Source of the DNA: Argopecten irradians
Taxonomy: Eukaryota > Mollusca > Bivalvia > Pectinida > Pectinidae
Direction: 5' to 3'
DNA length: 64,000 bases
NCBI RefSeq assembly: GCF_041381155.1
Contig: NC_091134.1
Coordinates: 62,922,902-62,986,901, forward strand
Shown here: piece by piece, positions 51,001-62,800 of the stretch
Numbering within the stretch: position 1 is the first letter of the stretch
How the letters are laid out: each line of letters starts with the position of its first letter
Position numbers and translations under genes: made by a program
The notes under the pieces: generated by a model
What the model was told of the DNA's origin: nothing
Seen by the model: the letters and a program-made list of their open reading frames with translations, nothing else
Database searches by the model: none

Positions 51001-54000
51001 TTAATAACAACATGTACTAGTAATTAATTAACAGTTGTGTCTTCAATAATACTTAATAACAACATGTACTAGTAATTAATTAACAGTTGTGTCTTCAATA
51101 ATACTTAATAACAACATGTACTAGTAATTAATTAACAGTTGTGTCTTCAATAATACTTAATAACAACATGTACTAGTAATTAATTAACAGTTGTGTCTTC
51201 AATAATACTTAATAACAACATGTACTAGTAATTAATTAACAGTTGTGTCTTCAATAATACTTAATATACAACAACATGTACTAGTAATTAATTAACAGTT
51301 GTGTCTTCAATAATACTTAATAACAACATGTACTAGTAATTAATTAACAGTTGTGTCTTCAATAATACTTAATAACAACATGTACTAGTAATTAATTAAC
51401 AGTTGTGTCTTCAATAATACTTAATAACAACATGTACTAGTAATTAATTAACAGTTGTGTCTTCAATAATACTTAATAACAACATGTACTAGTAATTAAT
51501 TAACAGTTGTGTCTTCTAATACTTATAACAACATGTACTAGTAATTAATTAACAGTTTGTCTTCAATAATACTTAATAACATAAAACATTATAGTAATAA
51601 TAACATTGGTCTTCAATAATACTTAATAACAACATGTACTAGTAATTAATTAACAGTTGTGTCTTCAATAATACTAATAACAACATGTACTAGTAATTAA
51701 TTAACAGTTGTGTCTTCAATAATACTTAATAACAACATGTACTAGTAATTAATTAACAGTTGTGTCTTCAATAATACTTAATAACAACATGTACTAGTAA
51801 TTAATTAACAGTTGTGTCTTCAATAATACTTAATAACAACATGTACTAGTAATTAATTAACAGTTGTGTCTTCAATAATACTTAATAACAACATGTACTA
51901 GTAATTAATTAACAGTTGTGTCTTCAATAATACTTAATAAAAACAATGTACTAGTAATTAATTAACAGTTGTGTCTTCAATAATACTTAATAACAACATG
52001 TACTAGTAATTAATCAACAGTTGTGTCTTCAATAATACTTAATAACAACATGTACTAGTAATTAATCAACAGTTGTGTCTTCAATAATACTTAATAACAA
52101 CATGTACTAGTAATTAATCAACAGTTGTGTCTTCAATAATACTTAATAACAACATGTACTAGTAATTAATTAACAGTTGTGTCTTCAATAATACTTAATA
52201 ACAACATGTACTAGTAATTAATTAACAGTTGTGTCTTCAATAATACCGACTATTTTTTACAGCGTATATACAATAATTTACTAGTAATTAATTAACAGTT
52301 GTGTCTTCAATAATACCGACTATTTTTTACAGCGTATATACAATAATTTAGCAGTCCGCTTCTTTTTTATTGATTTCTAGGGTACTAGTATGTGATGTAC
52401 TTCATTGAAAAAGTATACATGAGATATAAGCAGACCTCAATATCACATTTTTGGAATCGAAGCGCAATTACAACATAGGGACAAAATGTGCAAAATTAGT
52501 CTCTTAAAGTTTTAAAGCCGACATCGACCATTTAAGTAAAGGGAATACAACATAACAAGGTAATGGGAAATATTGAATACCGGTAAAAAACACAATTTAC
52601 GGAAGTCTGAGATAACTTACTAGTCCGACAGCATGCCAAAGCCCAGGTCGCCAGCCAGTACACCGACGTAGAACAACATCTGACTGTGGGATGTCTTGAG
52701 AGCGTCGTCACATAGCAGACCGTGCTGCAAATACAATGTGTTTGTTTAGGTGATGAACAATGTAAAGATACCACAAACATTTGTGATATAAAGGCTGACC
52801 AAACCTTTCCTTAAAGCACATTTCAAACAAAGACGCTAACACGTTGTTTTTTAAGATATCTCTTGTGCTATTTATAAATACATGATGAAGCAATTACGTT
52901 AATCATAAGGGTCAAGCCTTCGAACTCTCTATGGCATAATCGTATATCTGTAATCGGCGTTTGCCATTCGAGCTTATTTTCATTCAACACGTTATATAAG
53001 TTCGGTTTTCAATGTCAACACATTTTATTTCAAAATGTATACGAAAAAGGTTTGAAATCTCCATTAAACAAGTATTTCATAAATATATGCATATGATATA
53101 AAGTGTTATTATTAAGAAATTAAGCACTTCAGTATAAAAATCATAAATGCCATCGGTTTTCGGTAGAATTAAGAAAAACTGTCTTTAGTAAGTTAATGGA
53201 AATATGATAATAGCATGTTAGTTACAATTCCTTATGGACCAATGCTTTACAAACTGTTTTATCCTTCACAATTGATAATATAAGCAAAATAATCTATTTC
53301 TTACATCATAAATCAGTTTTGCTCATTAGACGATGGATCTTTCTTCATCTAAATTGATAAAAGAGTACCTGTGTAGAAAATGTTTCGTCGAATTCTGATT
53401 TGTCGAAGACCCATTTGTTACATTTCACTTGATATGCAGAGTCCTTATCCAAAGACATGGGGTCTGAGTAGTTTACATCACCAGGATAGGTATAAGTGTT
53501 ACACATATCATACTTATGTACACTGTCGGCCCCGGGGGGCGGGATGGTGACGTTCACGAGAGCTCTATGGAAGTCGCTCTGTATGTCATACGTATCATTG
53601 GCATAACTGGCAATCATACACCTTAAACAAAAACGATGAAGATTAAATTATTTCATTTAAATGTAGTTTCTTTATAAATGTGATCACTGATGATCACTAA
53701 CTAAGAATCTGCTATATTTTATAGACCAAATTAGACGGAATATTATCGATGAAATAATGAAAGCATAGTGCCGTCTTATTAATTTCTTCATGTGAATGCT
53801 ATTGTCAATATAAACAAATTAAATCGTCTTCTGTACGGCACACTTGTATATATTTGTAGCATAATTTAGGCGGGCATCATATATATTAGATTATCATATG
53901 ACACATCTAAACACGATGTATCATTCTTATATACTTCCGAAGTGTAGGCGCAATATTTGTATATCTAATTGTACGAGTTTATTTCTATGATCCATAAGAA

Positions 54001-54216
54001 TATTAAGTCTAGAATAAGAAGTATTATGGGTATTATGGAAATTGCATCAAACAATAGGCAGGTGAAAGTTTACCTGTGTTCTGGCGATTGCATGGCGACG
54101 ATGAGCATCATCATGTAACAGCCGGTACTGATAGAAGGAATACATAACAATAGGTAGAGCCGCTTCTGATACCAGCCGAACTCCCCTAACCGTACCAGGA
54201 TGTCGTCAAACTTCAT
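38974..54216 (-). CDS. SLC22 family organic cation/anion transporter (MFS), 10 coding exons, 561 aa
   Basis: A polytopic plasma-membrane transporter of organic cations, anions or carnitine-like zwitterions; the substrate cannot be read from the sequence. Coding exons (- strand): 54216-54074, 53621-53369, 52724-52621, 42598-42444, 41851-41683, 41236-41024, 40778-40552, 39942-39761, 39479-39328 and 39061-38974. The total is 1686 nt with all phases consistent. Seen: TM1 (~20-42), a large extracellular loop (43-~140) with several Cys and glycosylation sequons NDT (56) and NVT (71), the MFS loop 2-3 motif GMLSDYIGRKK (162-172), ELVGPNKR (221-228), FIPESPRW (276-283), a loop 8-9 [17 protein letters not shown] (451-459) and [11 protein letters not shown] (514-524). 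These are SLC22 signatures, and the length is normal for the family (~550). Intron 3 (10 kb) is mostly satellite DNA. A closely related SV2-like or SLC22-like paralogue is less likely. Confidence 0.93.
39328..39479 (-). CDS. SLC22 coding exon 9 (TM12, PET motif)
   Basis: Acceptor tttctag|ggg, donor gggaa|gtaagt. Encodes [20 protein letters not shown], a hydrophobic span and [20 protein letters not shown]. Confidence 0.9.
39761..39942 (-). CDS. SLC22 coding exon 8 (TM10-TM11, ELYPTVVRN)
   Basis: Acceptor attgcag|ac, donor caatcg|gtaaga. Encodes [40 protein letters not shown] and APYVAQS. Confidence 0.92.
40552..40778 (-). CDS. SLC22 coding exon 7 (TM7-TM9, LDRWGRQ motif)
   Basis: Acceptor atctcag|g, donor gaag|gtatgt. 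Encodes [20 protein letters not shown], the loop 8-9 motif [11 protein letters not shown] and FPVLFGGEG. Confidence 0.92.
41024..41236 (-). CDS. SLC22 coding exon 6 (ESPRW, central cytosolic loop, start of TM7)
   Basis: Acceptor attcag|g, donor aactg|gtaagt. Encodes [37 protein letters not shown] and then [13 protein letters not shown]. Confidence 0.92.
41683..41851 (-). CDS. SLC22 coding exon 5 (TM5-TM6)
   Basis: Acceptor tttttgtag|gt, donor tggtg|gtaggt. Encodes [20 protein letters not shown] through SIYMFYWW, two hydrophobic spans. Confidence 0.9.
42444..42598 (-). CDS. SLC22 coding exon 4 (TM3-TM4)
   Basis: Acceptor ttccatag|t, donor catg|gtaggt. Encodes [40 protein letters not shown] and [10 protein letters not shown]. 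Its acceptor region is repeated in diverged copies just upstream (42661-42800). Confidence 0.9.
42590..42800. repeat. Three diverged tandem copies spanning the SLC22 exon 4 acceptor
   Basis: Markers ggccgatact, ttattctccaggaaag and ctaaga recur at ~70-bp spacing: 42591-42660, 42661-42735 and 42730-42795. The first copy includes the true exon 4 3' splice site. Confidence 0.6.
42878..42894. repeat. Left 17-bp target duplication of the retrotransposon
   Basis: aattaatcaacagttgt. It matches 43404-43420 except for one base and is part of a 52-bp satellite unit. Confidence 0.75.
42895..43403 (+). mobile_element. 5'-truncated non-LTR retrotransposon (3' end)
   Basis: A 509-bp insertion between 17-bp target duplications. 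An open frame runs from the first base ([20 protein letters not shown]...) to a stop at 43290. It encodes the C-terminus of a LINE-type reverse transcriptase with a zinc-knuckle-like CxxC-x10-H-x4-C (CQFC...H...C, ~43060-43120). The ~110-bp 3' tail ends in aataaagaatttgaatttg, a short-repeat tail rather than poly(A), as in Jockey/CR1/L2-type elements. Dead on arrival, since only the last ~130 codons are present. Confidence 0.82.
42922..43290 (+). pseudogene. C-terminal fragment of LINE reverse transcriptase
   Basis: Frame-intact remnant within the truncated retrotransposon. It contains [15 protein letters not shown] and the CxxC/H/C cluster followed by [12 protein letters not shown]. The catalytic RT core (FADD box) is absent, so it is non-functional by itself. 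Antisense to the host SLC22 transcript. Confidence 0.8.
43404..52350. repeat. Satellite array, 52-bp unit, ~170 copies (~8.9 kb), in SLC22 intron 3
   Basis: Consecutive units are spaced 52 bp (for example acatgta at 43444 and 43496). The unit reads acagttgtgtcttcaataat, then acttaataacaacatgtact, then agtaattaatta: 12 of 52 bases are G/C. Most copies are identical. Variants include 49-bp units with ttaacagcatg (clusters near 45.5, 47.7, 48.4-48.8 and 49.8 kb) and scattered irregular units (44.1, 46.65, 46.9, 47.35, 47.9, 50.2, 50.68, 51.55 kb) that may be biological or assembly noise. There are no spacers and hence it is not a CRISPR array. No frame is open through it. Confidence 0.97.
52235..52350. 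repeat. Two terminal hybrid satellite units
   Basis: The last two units replace the middle of the 52-bp unit with a ~36-bp segment, ccgactattttttacagcgt then atatacaataattta, present twice in tandem with agtaattaattaacagttgt between. They mark the right edge of the array. Confidence 0.8.
52621..52724 (-). CDS. SLC22 coding exon 3 (TM2)
   Basis: Acceptor atttgcag|cac, donor gacta|gtaagt. Encodes [20 protein letters not shown] and [15 protein letters not shown]. The next exon lies ~10 kb away across the satellite array. Confidence 0.9.
53369..53621 (-). CDS. SLC22 coding exon 2 (large extracellular loop)
   Basis: Acceptor tttaag|g, donor acacag|gtactc. Encodes [20 protein letters not shown] to ETFSTQ. 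Cys-containing, with sequons NDT, NVT and NYS, typical of the glycosylated TM1-TM2 loop of SLC22 proteins. Confidence 0.9.
54074..54216 (-). CDS. SLC22 coding exon 1 (TM1)
   Basis: Encodes [22 protein letters not shown]1 ([12 protein letters not shown]...) and AMQSPEHR. The exon continues 5' as UTR to an acceptor (atgttag|aag) at 54238. Donor acacag|gtaaac. Confidence 0.88.
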
Positions 54217-54237
54217 GGCGATCACGTCCTTCCACTT

Positions 54238-56663
54238 CTAACATATAGTATTAGGAAGCGCTGGACAAAAAAGGAGGACACCGATTAATATTCATTTATA
54301 TTAGTACTCTCTTACTTGTTTCTTTCTATTTTATTCCAATTGTAAACCGATTTCAAGTATGTTATTTCATTATGTTATCAACAAAGAATACAAAGATGTT
54401 TTTCCCATATTGTACATAACCAAAAGCAAAACAAAAATAAAACAAAATGAGTTATAAAATGATCAAGTTTTGAAACAAAAGGGTGAATTGGGTTGTGGGG
54501 CCATTGTTAAGTAGATTAATGAAAATGAATGTCAATCAAATTCTCAAGAGAATAGGATGGTAACGGAACCGCACGACGAATTTCATATATGTTCCAAAAA
54601 TACAAAGGTAGATGTAAAATGTTTTCAATAGATTTGATGTGAAATTAATATTATTTTCAAGCCTGTCTCGTCCACGTTTTAAACAGGTTACGGCGGTTAG
54701 AGTACAGAGTGCAGAAGGTACCTATATTTCAATGTTGGGGTGGTTAATGGTGTTAAAAACAATTAATTCCATTTCGCCCTCGGGAAATTTGATTTTTCCT
54801 TGGGCGAACAAATCGTTGTGTATTGTTGTTTTGCAACTCTAAACCACGTTGTATGACAATGACAGGTCACCGTAACTCACTGTAGAGCCAGAAAAGACGA
54901 GCGATTTTTACAGACATCTGCGGTAAGATTGAATCGTTCAAGGTTATTGGGTTATAAACACAATAGCAATAAAGTAACGATTCAACATAAAACATTCTGA
55001 TGTGCGTCAACAATAGAAAGAGTTTTTATTTCAAAATAACATTATAATCCATGCATTGTAATTCATGTAATATAAATGCAGAATTTACAAAGCACGCATG
55101 CAGCTATATAACGTTGTATAGTTAAAGAGCTTAAGCAAGCTTAGAACATCAGTTTATTTCTTGATCTGTACTAAAGTAGGATACGGTGCCATTGTCCTGA
55201 TATCTGGATAGTACTATTTATTATCCCCCTTTACTATGAAATAAACATAGGTATATCATAAAAGAAGCCCTTTTAAACTTTATACAAAAGCAACGCAAGT
55301 CAGATATTCAGGAACGAAACCATTTGTCCCTTTCCTCTGTCAAACTGTTTAAACTTATTATCAATTAGCAAAATACAATTTCACGATTTTTTTTTCGAAT
55401 TTCAAGGAATGAACAACAAAAGTTGATATGATACCCACATATCATTACGTAATCGTTATCGGGGAAATGATAAAGAGTAAGTAACTAATGGCCTGTCTGG
55501 GGACAAGGCGCGCGTTCTTTTTCCTATAAAGTAACTTCACAGCTGTAAATCATAATCAGTCACACCATTTGTTTGTTTGTTGTTGTTGATTTTTCTTCTG
55601 AACTACAACCGGTATTGTTTTATAGGGAAGAACCTGTGATACAGATAAAGCTCTGGGGTATAATTTTATTGCTTATTACAACAATGACTACATACGTTTA
55701 CTGGTTAACAGTCATGTGGATGGTCAATAGGTTTAAAGGGTGCGTCCAAGGAGTCAAGGACTGGTCAATATGTTCATACATTCATTTGAGTTTAGTTCAA
55801 ATATGGATTAAACAAAAATCACGAAATATACATGAATCATTAGCCGTATTATTGTCGCGGGAATGATATGTCTCTCTTTCGCGGGTTATTGACAAGGTGG
55901 CGACGTTTGATCCGTGAAATACTAAAATAAGAATGATCCAGTCAGATCACAAAATTTGGATTTATTGAAGTTTAATCTAACTCTTTAAGTGAAATCGCAT
56001 TTTTTTCGAGCTGAGACAATACACATTTATACGTTATTACACTAGATATCAGGTTTTCTTTGACCATCAAGATATCACTGACATCATTTGCTATTTCATA
56101 TTTTACCTAACAGTTGAATATCAAAAACAAAATATCTTTAGCACGCTGTACTTTCATGTTTTGTAATAATTTATATTATTTATTATTTCATTTACTGTTT
56201 ATCATCTATTATTGTATAGTTCACAAGGTTTGGCGTATATAAGTTTAGTTACTTTTGTAAATGCATAGCTTGGAATATACTATTTCGTATGCAAAAGCAA
56301 CGTTCACCAACTCGATGATACAACATATTTGACGAAACAAATAAAATGCACAAGAATCATTCTAATACATACAGCCATAATTGAAAACACAACATATACA
56401 TGTTCCATGACAAAGACTGCAACATGTAGCATAATTACAATTATCCAGCGATGTATTTGCAATCGCTAAAATACACTAAAGCGAAAATAGATAGGTGCAT
56501 ATGATTCACAAACTTTTTACCAAAACGGACAGCCAGTAATTTGTTAAAGATTCATTCAGAAAGAAAACATGTATTAAGACAAACTTAATATTATAGGAAT
56601 AGTTTGATACTTTTTACATCTAGAGTTATTGTAACTCCCCTACCAAATGGAGATAATACTTAC
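54238..56663. other. Presumed 5'UTR intron of the SLC22 gene
   Basis: AT-rich; short open frames without motifs. Nothing else recognised. Confidence 0.35.
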
Positions 56664-56745
56664 CTTATGCCCGCTCACACCTGCTGCTGACTGTTTGTTT
56701 CTGAGATGGTTGTTACCTGTCTGGTCCTATTAAGGCACGCCTACA
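56664..56745 (-). other. Probable 5'UTR exon of the SLC22 gene
   Basis: On the - strand, a moderately GC-richer block ends in a strong donor, gcataag|gtaagtatt, at 56664. It has no long open frame. The first coding exon at 54.2 kb begins with an acceptor in its own 5'UTR, so an upstream noncoding exon is required and this is the best candidate. Its 5' limit, and hence the promoter, is not visible. Confidence 0.4.
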
Positions 56746-58657
56746 GGTAATGAGACTGACCTGCCATCAATCATATCTCGCGACACTAGACACACACATT
56801 AGTTACGGCCCTTCACTGACCTGCTAACGCTATGTTTTCTTCATCACTTATCAAACCCATTGAATATTTAATGCAAGGTAAACTATTTTCAAATAATTTA
56901 CACTGCACTTGAACTTCAAAGGTTCAAGGTTATATGATGAATAAAATTGTCATGTTTTCGATAGAAATAGCTAATCCTGTTTTTATATGTTAATCTATTC
57001 ACATATAAAATGAACTTTTGATGCATATACTTCATTTGCTTATAACATTTAAGACATACTATTTACACTGTATATTTACATAGCTATCTAATGGTACCAC
57101 TGCACTTTTGATGTGCCTAGAACAAAATTATTCTTACATAGCAACTTCACAATTATCAACACTGAATTGCTTAACCCACTATTTGACTCGTACAATGACC
57201 CATAAAAACTTCATCACTACCATGCGTGTTTCACGAGGCCGTGAAATGTTATTTAATTAATAATAACTACAATGTTGCACTTGAATATTTCCAACAATTT
57301 TATTCTATGTCACATCATTGTGTTATTAATTATTCAATCAGATATTTGCCTAAAAGTTTGTTTTATCGGCCAAGTTTCATAATTCAGTACAAAAATTTTT
57401 AACGAATTCATGGTTATAATGTAGTAACTATCCTCGTTAGTGGTCCTATACCATGCAACTTTGTGTTATACATCTACATCATCCTCTCTAAAAGACACAA
57501 CTGAAGTTTTTGAAAATATTATATTTACAACAGAGAATGAAAATGTCAAGTTAATGTTATTTTTATTCAATTACGAGTAACATGACAGACAACAATGTCA
57601 GCCATGCTGCACAAACATACTTTATATAACCAAAAAAGTGGAGCACCACAACAGGACTACAATGCCTTCTATACCATTGGGGTAGAGGAAATTTTAGATG
57701 AAATATATCATGCATTTTGAAAGCGGCCACAGACTAACGTCAAGTTAAAACTAATCCAATCGGAATTGAGTTATTTTCAACTTGTACTCGAAAAAAGTAA
57801 TATACAAATGTATATAAATTGGATTATGTAATAACTTTGTGAATACGAACTTTACAATAACTCAGAAAATATGGAATGACTTTACATATCTTTTCTGTGA
57901 CAAGACGAGAGCAAGTTATTGACCATACAATTTAAATCTATTACAGGAACTGTTCATTTAAACAGATCAGAACTTGAGTGGAGCATGACTACTGTCTTCC
58001 ATACCCACCGGTACTGATAAATTGAAGAAAATCTTATTGTCTCTAGGGACCAATTAGCAGGTAAATCATACCCAAGTTTAGTTAGCAAGGTTATATTAAA
58101 GTGGGTCGCTTACATAAGTATCCCATGATACTATTTCCATATCGGTTTCTTTGTGATTAACTTGAATATATATTTTATGTTACGGAGATATAACACAAAC
58201 ACCATAATGTTACAACTCACTAGCGTTATAATATCTTCTCCAAGTTTATTATTATAATTCAATCTAAACCCGTGAAACTACAAATGTCTCGAGGGACTCT
58301 TTTTATTATGCAATCGTTCAACAAATCCGAGATGGTGATACAAAGGACGAAATCAGTTTTTACGTAATGAAATGACAATATGATTTTTAAGCCAATGAAA
58401 ATGAACGTTACAAGCAAGATGCAATTATCTTTGTCTTTGTCTTTATTATCTTTGACAGAATGTGACATTGTCATTGTTCTGATTCAACAATTGTCCTACA
58501 GTTCATTGAGGTGGTGAAATAAAACTAGAATTCTGTGTGGATGGATATCTTTGAAAAGTTAATTGTTACTGCTTTGATTCTTAGAAAAGAAAATTTCTGT
58601 ATTTTCTTTGTTTGTGATCTGAATATGAAATAACATCCCACACAGAGAAATGTTAAC
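56746..58657. other. AT-rich stretch upstream of the SLC22 5'UTR exon
   Basis: May include the SLC22 promoter. No diagnostic motif seen. Confidence 0.35.
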
Positions 58658-58764
58658 CTAATAAACGGTGCCCCCTCGTTGATGGCTCCTCGAGGTACCA
58701 CTATTTGATTTAGTGACAGGTCGCTTCCATTCCGTGACAATGCATCCAATGGCTGTCGTATGTC
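58658..58764 (-). other. Exon-like open segment, unidentified
   Basis: Acceptor ttttatag|gac, donor attag|gttaac. The open frame in phase reads DIRQPLDALSRNGSDLSLNQ then IVVPRGAINEGAPFI. Composition is protein-like but no family is recognised and no partner exon fits. Confidence 0.25.
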
Positions 58765-58936
58765 CTATAAAATATAATTAAAGTGATAATTTATGTTTGC
58801 AATACGACCTCTGATTTTGTACATTGTTTGACATGTGCTTTGCTGTAGATATACCCGTGCTCTCACATATTGTAGTTTTGAAAACGAGAGCACTTTTCCT
58901 ATCACGGAACTTGAAACCATTTCACAAAATCATATT

Positions 58937-59029
58937 TCACAACCGCCATGTCATCGCTGGAGACTGGCCCAGGATCACTCGGAGTATGTCCATTATAATC
59001 ATGTTGTAGATGTCAGGCATCCTGGTAAC
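58937..59029 (-). other. Exon-like open segment ending in a stop, unidentified
   Basis: Acceptor tttgtag|gtt is followed by 30 codons, VTRMPDIYNMIIMDILRVIL then GQSPAMTWRL and TGA, predicted helical. No family recognised; could be chance. Confidence 0.2.
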
Positions 59030-59206
59030 CTACAAATGATTACTAAGAAATACATAAGACAAGGTTAAATGGCGATATTAGGCTACCAAAAAAAATAGAA
59101 TACACGTAATAGTTGTTTTAAATATAATTGAATCAGAAACCTATAATTTTTATGTAAGTCTTATCGTTGTAGAACCAGTGATTATCTATGTTAAGAGTGA
59201 TGAACA

Positions 59207-59228
59207 TATACATATATATATATATATC
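59207..59228. repeat. (TA)n microsatellite
   Basis: Short alternating TA run, with another near 59438-59450. Confidence 0.7.
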
Positions 59229-59477
59229 CGTTGTCAACGTAATCCTTGCACATTGTACCTATTCGGCTAAGATATTCCTTAGAAAATATATATAATGACC
59301 AAAACGTCGTTGACAACTGTCATTTTGTATTTCCTATATGTTCATTTATTTTTGTTTAATGCCTACATTTTTTGAAATATTTTTGATAATTTGTTTTATC
59401 TTTCTTACAACTCACTGATATCAAAAGCAGATTCAAATATATATATATAAGTTATATGAAAGCTATATGAACATTAT

Positions 59478-59880
59478 CTAAATTGATTTAGTTTGGTAGA
59501 TCTTCGTTGTACATTTTTGTACAATATGTGGTCGTACTGATACCTTGAACATTTGCTTAAACATTGATTCATCTAAATATGCAAAGGATCTTCTTATGAT
59601 ACCAATTACATAATTTGCTATATTTGTAGAATTTTGTATTCGAAAGTCTAGCTTGTTATCCATCGTTACACCCAAGACTCTTTCAATGGTAATAGTTTCA
59701 GGTGTAATTTGTTCGCAATTCTGAGCCGTAAGATTGCAGCCCATAATTAAAGTCTTCTTTTATCCTAATGGAGCACATTTATAAGGATGAAATTTTAATA
59801 CCCAATCGTCAGAACATCTTTTAAGTTATTCGAATCAGTTTGCAGAATAACTATATCTTCTTGGTTTTTGATTTAAGAAT
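59478..59880 (-). pseudogene. Degenerate LINE reverse transcriptase fragment
   Basis: On the - strand, VLGVTMDNKLDFRIQNSTNI then ANYVIGIIRRSFAYLDESMF and FKVSVRPHIV match the thumb region of CR1/Jockey-type reverse transcriptases (LGV.vDnkL.f....ImG.IrR.f.yLd....LfkalVrP). Upstream, LTIGY*NFILINVLH* on the - strand recalls the WL.KFHP.KC motif but is broken by stops and frame changes. A dead relic. Confidence 0.7.
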
Positions 59881-62800
59881 TGTGCACGAAGATACGTGTT
59901 CTCGAGCATATGTAACTGTCACCATTTTACATCAACTTATGTCAGACTCTCCGTCATTGAGCTCTGTCACCTACTAGGCCTTTATGTGGATTTTACAGTA
60001 TTGAGATTTGAAATCCAATTTTAATCAAATAGTATTCCGTCTGCATATTGCCGACATATCCCCCTTTCGGCTAACTTATAACTGTGACGTTACACCCATA
60101 ACAAAAATGACGTAACATGCATGTGCAGTTACCTACCCGTGAGTGCAGATTAATCTGTAATATGTAAATACAGAATACAATAATTAAAGTAATTGTATTG
60201 AATTACTTATTCACAGTATTTGATCACAAATAAATGTTTTCGCCTGCCCGTGTCTGTACCTTTCGCGATTGTTACAAAATAGCAATGCCTCTATGTAGTT
60301 TTCGCATAATTTGAACAGAAACTGTGAAAAAATGTCGTATTGCTGTATCCTCTTTCATGTGTGGGCCCTTGTGATTTTAGTGGATGACTCAAGTCTTGTC
60401 AATGACGTAGCAGTTAATCAGATAAATGCTATTCCTATTGGTTGAAATCCGTCAGACTTAAGTCACATGACCAGCGTTGTATAAGCATCTAATCATATTC
60501 CTATATACTCAGATATCACCACAAGAGAATCATAATCTCTAGTTGTGTGTGGCCATGATATTATCGTACCTAAGTGCCGCTTGTCTGCCGGTAACGTCCG
60601 CTGATGATAATGTCAGAAGTGCGATATAAACAACTATAATGTTATGAGTAACCTCACTGTAGTATCATGGCATCATACTGCATGGATCAATTGATAAAAT
60701 ATTAACAAAGTTTCTCAAATTATGTTATTGGTTTTTTTTAAATCAACGGATTGTTAAATAAACTGCTTACTCCATTAGAGTACCTGGTTACTATGATGAA
60801 TAGGAACAGCTTAGACAAGTATTAGACCAAGTATAAAAAGTTGGAATTATTTCCGTGATCATATTCATTTCTTGGGGCAACACCATTAATCAGAAAACAA
60901 ACGATGATTGTGAAAATGTGATTTCTTTTATTTTAACATTTCCAAAAGACAAATGTATTTTTAAAAAATGTACAATAAGAAATTCTGTTGGCACTGCAAT
61001 CTACGGAACTATCGATAAAATCCCCAAATTTAAAAGGGGGGTACAAGAAACTTTTGAAGTTGAATATTGATTGGCATTTCTTTGAGTATTGAAAACAGAT
61101 GTAAAAATGCATTTATATTTTAGAATATACATCTGAAAATTCACTTGATAGTTTAGTAGCAATAAAAACAATGTATATAACAGAGAAGGGCTGTTGGACC
61201 TATCTAGAAAAAAATCTGTTTATATATCTAAATATCGATTTATTCCTACCTACATTGTGGCTGGTATATTTCACAAATCCTAGCCCAATATATATCATAT
61301 TACATCACTAAGCAATCAACTAAAATGAGTAGTGTGTCATTCGAAACATTGGCACAATACACGAAAGTATTGTCATTACTCTTATATTTTTGTTATTTAT
61401 CTAAAAACCTACTTCTTCGCAAAGATAAACAACATGAATTGCAGCAGTTGTGGTTCACTCAGTACGTCCTGGTAAAATCTTTGCATGAAATAATTGTGCG
61501 ACATTATAACATGGATTCAAAGGTGCACAGTAAGCAAAGCATTGTTATCAATCGATTGTTTTATTACATGTATACAGAATTTATCTGATACACCGGATTC
61601 TCCAGCTTCGATTAATCAGCTTACCGTGAGTTGGCAGTACATTTTGAAAAATAAAACGATATAGATAGATTTATGATCAGGGGGAGATCACTCTAAATAT
61701 GAAATGACTACGTAGCTGAAACATAGCTGAATGCGTGGATTTCTATCGATAACCATGTTATCAGTAAGCCTTTAAATTTATAATCAAATACACGGTATAC
61801 TAAATAGCAGTGATGATACTCATTAACACTTGCACGAAAAAAATCATTTAGTTCTTGAGCACAAATTCATGATATGAAGAGCATATTTATCAGATTTTAA
61901 CCGCACGCCCCTCTTATGTGTAAAGACATTCAGAAAATTAGAGACCAGAAATCGTTTATTCATAACAATTGATAAAAATTGCTAGACAGATCTCTCGAGC
62001 AATAAATGAATTGTTCCATATCGAAAAAAAAGAAGTATGGGAAACTCAATCGATTTAATTCAAATCATTCTCGGCAAAATACTTATTGAAGGATTTCGTT
62101 GAGATGACGATGTCAGTTGTTTTAATGAAAACATTATCTATGAAATATAAACTAAATACTGACAATGTCTCAATGAGAGAAAGATAAGGATTTCCTCATA
62201 ATAAAAGGTCAAATAAATGTTTAATTCTTGAATGTGTATTAATATATATCCCAGTATTAAATTTCTACACGTTTAAAATTACTTAAAAGCGTTTATGTCT
62301 TACAAGAGTTAGCCTTTTCTTAATCTTAAACATCTAATGTGGTAATTTTGCAAATTACAGATCTCATAGACGATACAGTGATGGATGTAAAGTAGTCGGA
62401 TATTTAAGTAATAAACATGTATATACATACCAACATGAACCGGGTAATTCTCAAGATAAAACAATACAAACGTATACATCACAATGAATATGATGACAAT
62501 AACAAAGCCAGATATTAAAAATAAACTTATCATCTTCAAAGGAACATGAAGGTGGAAGACCAGAAACAATATCAAAGTTTGACATTATTGTGATTTAGAA
62601 GATATTCCTTTAACTGACTTTGTAGAATATGAACAAAATTGATCATGACAATATTGAATTCTAAGTATCAATATGTATTTATAAAATTACGATATATCAA
62701 ATTTTCTAAGATATCTCTTATCATGGGAATATAAAAGAACTTCAGTTCCAGACATTTCGATGATAGGAAACTCACTTCTGGTACAGAAGCATATAAAGAC

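Noticed and set aside
43404..52350. CRISPR-like regular repeats
   Set aside because: Units are contiguous 52-bp satellite copies with no variable spacers, inside an animal gene intron.
60855..61588. Two + strand frames of 71 and 87 codons
   Set aside because: No homology recognised, no splice sites, AT-rich; probably chance.
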